NCBI GenBank assembly: GCA_023382535.1 | Contig: JAHDWA010000038.1 | Span: 40,620-104,619 of the forward strand | Origin: Anaerolineae bacterium | GTDB taxonomy: Bacteria; Chloroflexota; Anaerolineae; 4572-78; J111 | Direction of reading: 5' to 3' | DNA: 64,000 nucleotides | Part shown: positions 60,064 through 64,000 of the stretch, in pieces | How positions within the stretch are numbered: position 1 is the first letter of the stretch | How the letters are laid out: each line of letters starts with the position of its first letter | Made by a program: the position numbers and the translations under genes | The notes under the pieces: model-generated | Seen by the model: the letters and a program-made list of their open reading frames with translations, nothing else | Database searches by the model: none | What the model was told of the DNA's origin: nothing

Positions 60064-60121
60064 TTGCAGTAGAAAGTAGACGAGATATTTCCCCGTCTAC
60101 CGTCTACTGTTTACTGTCTAC
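60064..60121. repeat. Word-repeat region (GTAGAC words)
   Basis: AGTAGAAAGTAGACGAGAT on the left faces CGTCTACCGTCTACTG and further copies of the word on the right. No gene. It immediately precedes the aldo/keto reductase. Confidence 0.65.
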
Positions 60122-60141
60122 TCAAAATGAAGGAGGCAATA

Positions 60142-60999
60142 ATGATCTCTCAACAACCCTTTGGCCGGACCGGCCACATGAGCACCCAGGTTATATTTGG
60201 CGGCGCGGCCCTGTGGGTCGCGCCGCAGGCGGAGGCGGACCGGGTGCTGGACCTGCTGCTGGAATACGGCATCAACCACATTGATACCGCCCCCAGCTAC
60301 GGCGATGCGGAGCTGCGGATTGGGCCGTGGATGGACCGGCATCGTAAACAGTTCTTCCTGGCGACCAAAACCCTGGAGCGGACCTACCAAGGCGCGCGCG
60401 ACGAAATTCAGCGCTCGCTGGAACGGCTGCATACCGACCAGATTGATTTGTTGCAGTTGCACTACCTGGTCAAGCCGGAGGAGTGGGAGGTGGCGCTGGG
60501 GCCGGGCGGCGCGTTAGAAGCCCTCGTCGAGGCCCGGGAGCAGGGCTTGATCCGCTTTATCGGCGTTACCGGGCACGATGTGGCCATTGCCTCCATGCAC
60601 ATGCGCAGCCTGGAACGCTTCGATTTTGACTCGGTGCTGCTGCCCTACAGCTACATCCTGATGCAGAATCCGCAGTATGCCGCCGATTTCGAGGCATTGC
60701 TGGCGATTTGCCAGGCCCGCAACGTGGCGGTGCAAACCATCAAAGGCATTACGCGCGGGCCGTGGGGCGACAAGTCCAAAACCCGCCAGTGCTGGTACGA
60801 ACCGCTGGAAGATCAGGCAGCGATAGACCATGCCGTGCATTGGATCTTGAGCCGTCGCGGTATCTTCTTGAATACGGTCGGCGATATGGCGGTCCTGCCC
60901 AAAGTCCTGGACGCGGCTAACCGCTTCCAGGCCGCGCCTTCTGAGGCAGAGATGCGGCAGGACGTAGCCCGGTTGGAAATGTCGCCGCTTTTTGTCTAG
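60142..60999 (+). CDS. Aldo/keto reductase family protein
   Basis: 285 residues from the ATG at 60142, which has AAGGAGG 5 bases upstream; the ATG at 60127 overlaps that site. The barrel motifs are [14 protein letters not shown] (Asp and Tyr of the catalytic set), [10 protein letters not shown] (Lys) and LLQLHYL (His). The C-terminal NADP-binding segment is shorter than in classical members, and the family resembles the group with an altered cofactor site. Substrate unknown; cytoplasmic. Confidence 0.88.
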   Translation: MISQQPFGRTGHMSTQVIFGGAALWVAPQAEADRVLDLLLEYGINHIDTAPSYGDAELRIGPWMDRHRKQFFLATKTLERTYQGARDEIQRSLERLHTDQIDLLQLHYLVKPEEWEVALGPGGALEALVEAREQGLIRFIGVTGHDVAIASMHMRSLERFDFDSVLLPYSYILMQNPQYAADFEALLAICQARNVAVQTIKGITRGPWGDKSKTRQCWYEPLEDQAAIDHAVHWILSRRGIFLNTVGDMAVLPKVLDAANRFQAAPSEAEMRQDVARLEMSPLFV

Positions 61000-61053
61000 C
61001 CTCTCCCGGCCTGGATAACCTGTTTTTGACCCAACAGGTTTTTATTGTTTGCC

Positions 61054-63912
61054 ATGCTTGAAACTGCCCTGCCGCTGGACCTTGCCAATAGAAAGATCCC
61101 GACCGGCCTGTTCCTGGCCACCAAGCTGTACGCGCCCCGGCTGCGGGCCAGCCGGGTCTGGCGTCCCCGGCTGGTTGCCCGCCTCAGCCAGGATCTTGAC
61201 CAGCGCAAGCTGACCCTCCTCTCCGCGCCGACCGGTTTCGGCAAAACAACGCTGTTGGGCGAATGGCTCTTCCAGAAGGAAGAGGGCGAAAGGATGAAGG
61301 CTGAAATTTTTCTTCAGCCTTCATCACCTGCCCCCGTGAGGGGGGTCAGCCTTCATCCTTTCAGAGTCGCCTGGCTGTCGCTGGACAAGGACGATAACGA
61401 CCTGGTCCGCTTTTTGATGTACTTGGTCGCCGCGCTGGAGACCGTTCACCCAGCCCTTGGCGAAACCACCCTGGCGATCCTGCGGGCGGCTCAACCTTTC
61501 CCCCTTGAGACTGTACTGACGATCCTGCTGAACGAACTGGCGGGCCTGCCGGAGGCGTGCGTCCTCGTTCTTGACGATTACCACGTGATTGAGACAGAAA
61601 CTATTCACGCCGCCCTCATTTTTTTGCTCGATCACCTGCCGCCCCACTTCCACTTGATCATCCTTAGCCGGACGACCCCGCCCTGGCCTTTGGGCCATCT
61701 CCGGACCAGGGGGCAACTGTTGGAGCTTCACGCCGCCGACCTGCGCTTTACCTCGGCTGAGGCCGCCGAATTTCTTAACCAGGTCATGGGCCTAAATCTC
61801 TCAAAAACCGAAATCGAGATGTTGGAAAATCGAACCGAAGGCTGGATCGCCGGGCTGCAATTGGCCGCTCTGTCCATGCAGGGACGCGATGCCCAAGATA
61901 TCCCCGGCTTTTTGGCCAGTTTCAGCGGCAGCCATCCCTATATCCTGGATTATCTGGCTGAAGAAGTCCTTCAGCGCCAGCCCGAACCCATCCAGACGTT
62001 TTTGCTGCAAACCTCTATCCTCGGCCGTCTCTGTGGCCCTCTGTGTGACGCCCTGTTGAGCAGGGGAGCAGAGGGGCAGAGGGGCGGAGGAGAATTCACC
62101 CCTGCTCCCCCCGCCTGGCGCTCCGCGCTGGCAGTCCTCCGCTCCCCTGCTGCTGCTCCTGATATTTTGGAATATCTCGAACAGTCTAACCTTTTCATCG
62201 TCCCTCTTGACAACGAGCGGCGCTGGTATCGCTACCATCACCTTTTTGCCGAGCTGCTGCGCAATTTCTTACAGAAAAAGATCGGGGCTTCCGGTGTAGC
62301 CGGTCTCCACCGCCGGGCAGCAGACTGGTTTGAGCAGCAGGGTCTGGTGGCCGAAGCGATGAGCCACGCTCTGGCCGCCGGTGATGCGGAACGGGCGGCC
62401 CGCTTGGTCGAGCAAAATGCCCGAACGCTGTTGAGCCGCAGTGAGATGACGACCTTACTCAGTTGGCTCGACGCCCTGCCGGCAGAATTGGTCCGCTCCC
62501 AGCCGCAGCTTTTCCTGTTTCAGGCCTGGGCGTTGACTTTAACCGGGCAGTTGGATGCCGTGGAAGCTTACTTACAGGAGGGCGAGCGCCAGCCCGGAGA
62601 GGTGGCAGCGATTCGAGCCAGTGTGGCCTATCTGCGGCGGGATATGCCCCAGGCAATTGCCCTGTTTCAGCAGGCGTTTGACACGCTGCCGGAGGAGAAT
62701 TCATTTCTGCGCGGTGCCGTTGCCCTAAGCCTGGGCATTGCTTATAGCTGGACGGGTCAAGTGACCCAGGCCGGTCAAGCGCTGAGCCAGGCCAGCGCCA
62801 TCAGCCAGGCGAGCAGCAACTGGCACGTCGCCTTGACCGCTTTATGGAATTTGGCCCAGTTACAGATTGAACAGGGACGCCTCCATCGGGCCGCCGAACT
62901 TTGCCACCAGGCGCTGGAATTGGCCCAACAAAGCCGGCAAGATAATCAACTCCTCCCCCCGGCTGCGGGAGGAGCTTGTGTCAGCCTGGGCGCGCTTCTC
63001 TATGAACAGGATGACCTGGCAGGCGCAGCCGCTCAGTTAGAGGCCGGCATCAAGCTGGGCGAGCAGGGCGCTGACCTGGCTATTCTGGCGCTGGGCTACC
63101 TGGGCCTGGCCCGGCTGAGGCAGGCCCAGGCCGATCTAAAGGGTGCGCTTGAACTGGCTAACAGGGCGGAGCAGCTCGCCCGGCGTTACAATAGTCCTTA
63201 TTGGACTGCCCAGGCAGCGGCCTATCAAGCCCGGCTGTGGCTGGCTGCCGGGCAGTTGGAGAGGGTGGAGCAGTGGGCGCACGAGTATCATCTGAGCGCC
63301 CAGAACGAAGTAAGCTACCTTTATGAGGTTGAGTACCTGACCCTGGCCCGGCTTCTTTTGGCTCAAGGTAAAGGGGCTGAAGCGGCAGCTTTGCTGGAAC
63401 GACTGCGCCAGGCCGCCGAGGCTGGTCAGCGCATGGGGCGAGTCCTGGAGGTGTTGGTACTGAAAGCACTGGTCTATCAGGCCCAATACAAAAGCAACCA
63501 TGCCCTCGACTGTTTAGAGCAAGCTCTAACTCTGGCCGAACCCGAAGGTTATCTGCGCCTCTTCTTGGAAGAGGGTCAACCCATGATCATGTTGCTGACG
63601 ACAGCCAGGAGCCAGTTGCCCGCCACCTATCACGCTTACGTCGAGAGGCTTCTGGCAATTCATCGCCGAGAGCCAGAAAAAACTATTCATCCTTCATCCC
63701 TCAGCCTTCAGCCTTTAATTGAGCCTTTGAGCGAGCGTGAACTGGAGATTCTCCGCCTCATCGCCGCCGGTATGTCGAACGGCGAGATTGCCGAAAAGTT
63801 AGTGGTTACGGTAGGGACAGTGAAGTGGCATCTCAACAATGTATACGGTAAGCTCGACGCGCGCAGCCGGACCCAGGCCGTGGCCAGGGCCAGAGAGTTG
63901 GGGATGTTGTAG
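61054..63912 (+). CDS. MalT-like LuxR family transcriptional regulator with hairpin-derived insertions
   Basis: About 952 residues from the ATG at 61054; a TTG at 61045 is possible. The STAND NTPase has P-loop SAPTGFGKTTLL and LVLDDYHVIE. After the winged-helix part (LDNERRWYRYHHLFAELL) come TPR-like sensor repeats. The C-terminal LuxR HTH is LSERELEILRLIAAGMSNGEIAEKLVV. Three stretches look like inserted repeat DNA (61288-61362, 62059-62151, 63680-63714), because they are absent from the usual family pattern and are self-complementary or word-repetitive. It is probably a ligand- and ATP-dependent activator; the target is unknown. Confidence 0.92.
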   Translation: MLETALPLDLANRKIPTGLFLATKLYAPRLRASRVWRPRLVARLSQDLDQRKLTLLSAPTGFGKTTLLGEWLFQKEEGERMKAEIFLQPSSPAPVRGVSLHPFRVAWLSLDKDDNDLVRFLMYLVAALETVHPALGETTLAILRAAQPFPLETVLTILLNELAGLPEACVLVLDDYHVIETETIHAALIFLLDHLPPHFHLIILSRTTPPWPLGHLRTRGQLLELHAADLRFTSAEAAEFLNQVMGLNLSKTEIEMLENRTEGWIAGLQLAALSMQGRDAQDIPGFLASFSGSHPYILDYLAEEVLQRQPEPIQTFLLQTSILGRLCGPLCDALLSRGAEGQRGGGEFTPAPPAWRSALAVLRSPAAAPDILEYLEQSNLFIVPLDNERRWYRYHHLFAELLRNFLQKKIGASGVAGLHRRAADWFEQQGLVAEAMSHALAAGDAERAARLVEQNARTLLSRSEMTTLLSWLDALPAELVRSQPQLFLFQAWALTLTGQLDAVEAYLQEGERQPGEVAAIRASVAYLRRDMPQAIALFQQAFDTLPEENSFLRGAVALSLGIAYSWTGQVTQAGQALSQASAISQASSNWHVALTALWNLAQLQIEQGRLHRAAELCHQALELAQQSRQDNQLLPPAAGGACVSLGALLYEQDDLAGAAAQLEAGIKLGEQGADLAILALGYLGLARLRQAQADLKGALELANRAEQLARRYNSPYWTAQAAAYQARLWLAAGQLERVEQWAHEYHLSAQNEVSYLYEVEYLTLARLLLAQGKGAEAAALLERLRQAAEAGQRMGRVLEVLVLKALVYQAQYKSNHALDCLEQALTLAEPEGYLRLFLEEGQPMIMLLTTARSQLPATYHAYVERLLAIHRREPEKTIHPSSLSLQPLIEPLSERELEILRLIAAGMSNGEIAEKLVVTVGTVKWHLNNVYGKLDARSRTQAVARARELGML
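61288..61362. repeat. Hairpin element 1 inside the LuxR gene
   Basis: GAAAGGATGAAGGCTGA (61288-61304) pairs perfectly over 17 bases with 61346-61362, and a second copy at 61313-61325 pairs with 61293-61305. It encodes about 28 extra residues between GEWL and VAWLSLD. Confidence 0.8.
62059..62151. repeat. Hairpin element 2 inside the LuxR gene
   Basis: AGCAGGGGAGC (62059-62069) pairs perfectly with GCTCCCCTGCT (62141-62151). GGGGCAGAGGGGCGGAGG-type words fill the left arm. It encodes about 30 extra residues between CGPLCDALL and DILEYLEQSNLF. Confidence 0.75.
63680..63714. repeat. Word-repeat segment inside the LuxR gene, before the HTH
   Basis: ATCCTTCATCC and CAGCCTTCAGCC words, the same as in element 1, encode the linker HPSSLSLQPL just before the LuxR HTH. 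Confidence 0.6.
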
Positions 63913-63918
63913 GTTTCT

Positions 63919-63953
63919 GGTAAATAGTGTCAGAGGTTAGTTCACTAATTACC
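63919..63953 (+). terminator. Possible hairpin terminator after the LuxR gene
   Basis: GGTAAATAGTG (63919-63929) pairs with CACTAATTACC (63943-63953) at 10 of 11 positions. Only a weak AAAATTT tract follows. Confidence 0.45.
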
Positions 63954-64000
63954 AAAATTTAGGCCAAAATAGTGGCAACGAACTTGCATAAATAGGGTGA

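Noticed and set aside
1..64000. tRNA, rRNA, prophage or transposase genes
   Set aside because: None could be recognised on either strand.

Overview
The window looks like chromosomal DNA of an uncultured member of the Chloroflexota (Anaerolineae/Caldilineae-like). This is inferred from gene content, since there is no rRNA or other marker here. The clues are solute-binding proteins with a fused LysM domain, a giant MalT-like LuxR regulator, long two-component-type propeller proteins, many amino-acid and peptide transporters, and GC-rich genes separated by short hairpin-forming repeats. I see no transposase, prophage, CRISPR array, tRNA or rRNA.

Layout. (1) 1-26.8 kb, all on the + strand: a catabolic and transport region. 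It starts with a cut-off proline-racemase-family gene and an ornithine-cyclodeaminase-family gene, a pair that fits 3-hydroxyproline breakdown. It continues with two SDR dehydrogenases, an M24 peptidase, two paralogous LLM flavin enzymes, a B12-binding protein with a MeaB GTPase, an HpcH aldolase, an amidohydrolase, an acyl-CoA dehydrogenase, a cupin, BioY, a peptide ABC transporter (SBP plus two permeases) and an amino-acid ABC transporter (Tat-exported SBP plus two permeases). Four solute-binding-protein homologues in this block have no signal peptide and no room for one. Two genes carry an in-frame TGA exactly at a redox-active position and are best read as selenoproteins: an AhpD-like protein (CHYU) and a glutaredoxin-like protein (UQEC). 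(2) 27.0-35.9 kb, - strand: a probable sugar regulon with a SorC-type regulator and two palindromic operators, an alcohol dehydrogenase, an RPE-like barrel protein, an RmlD-like reductase, a ROK kinase, a glycyl radical activase and a glycyl radical eliminase. (3) 36.0-41.1 kb, - strand: two exported clan-A-type glycoside hydrolases and an SDR. (4) 41.3-50.8 kb: a 14-blade propeller/SpoIIE phosphatase sensor, a response-regulator/kinase hybrid, a membrane-anchored alpha/beta hydrolase, a TolB-like lipoprotein and a rhodanese. (5) 50.9-54.5 kb: an AT-rich gap, then mannitol-1-P dehydrogenase, a PIG-L deacetylase and a divergent NagB-like protein, which looks like an amino-sugar pathway. (6) 54.7-64 kb: a PAS/GAF histidine kinase, an arginine-deiminase-fold enzyme, a Cys/Met-metabolism PLP enzyme, an aldo/keto reductase and a MalT-like LuxR regulator.

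Across the whole window the gene gaps hold hairpins built from short, imperfectly repeated words such as GGAAGATTGG, CGTAAATC and GCGTGTTGCGT. Similar elements also sit in frame inside two large signalling proteins, where they encode extra loop residues. One hairpin array next to the PLP enzyme is bracketed by a 48-bp duplication of the gene's own 3' end.
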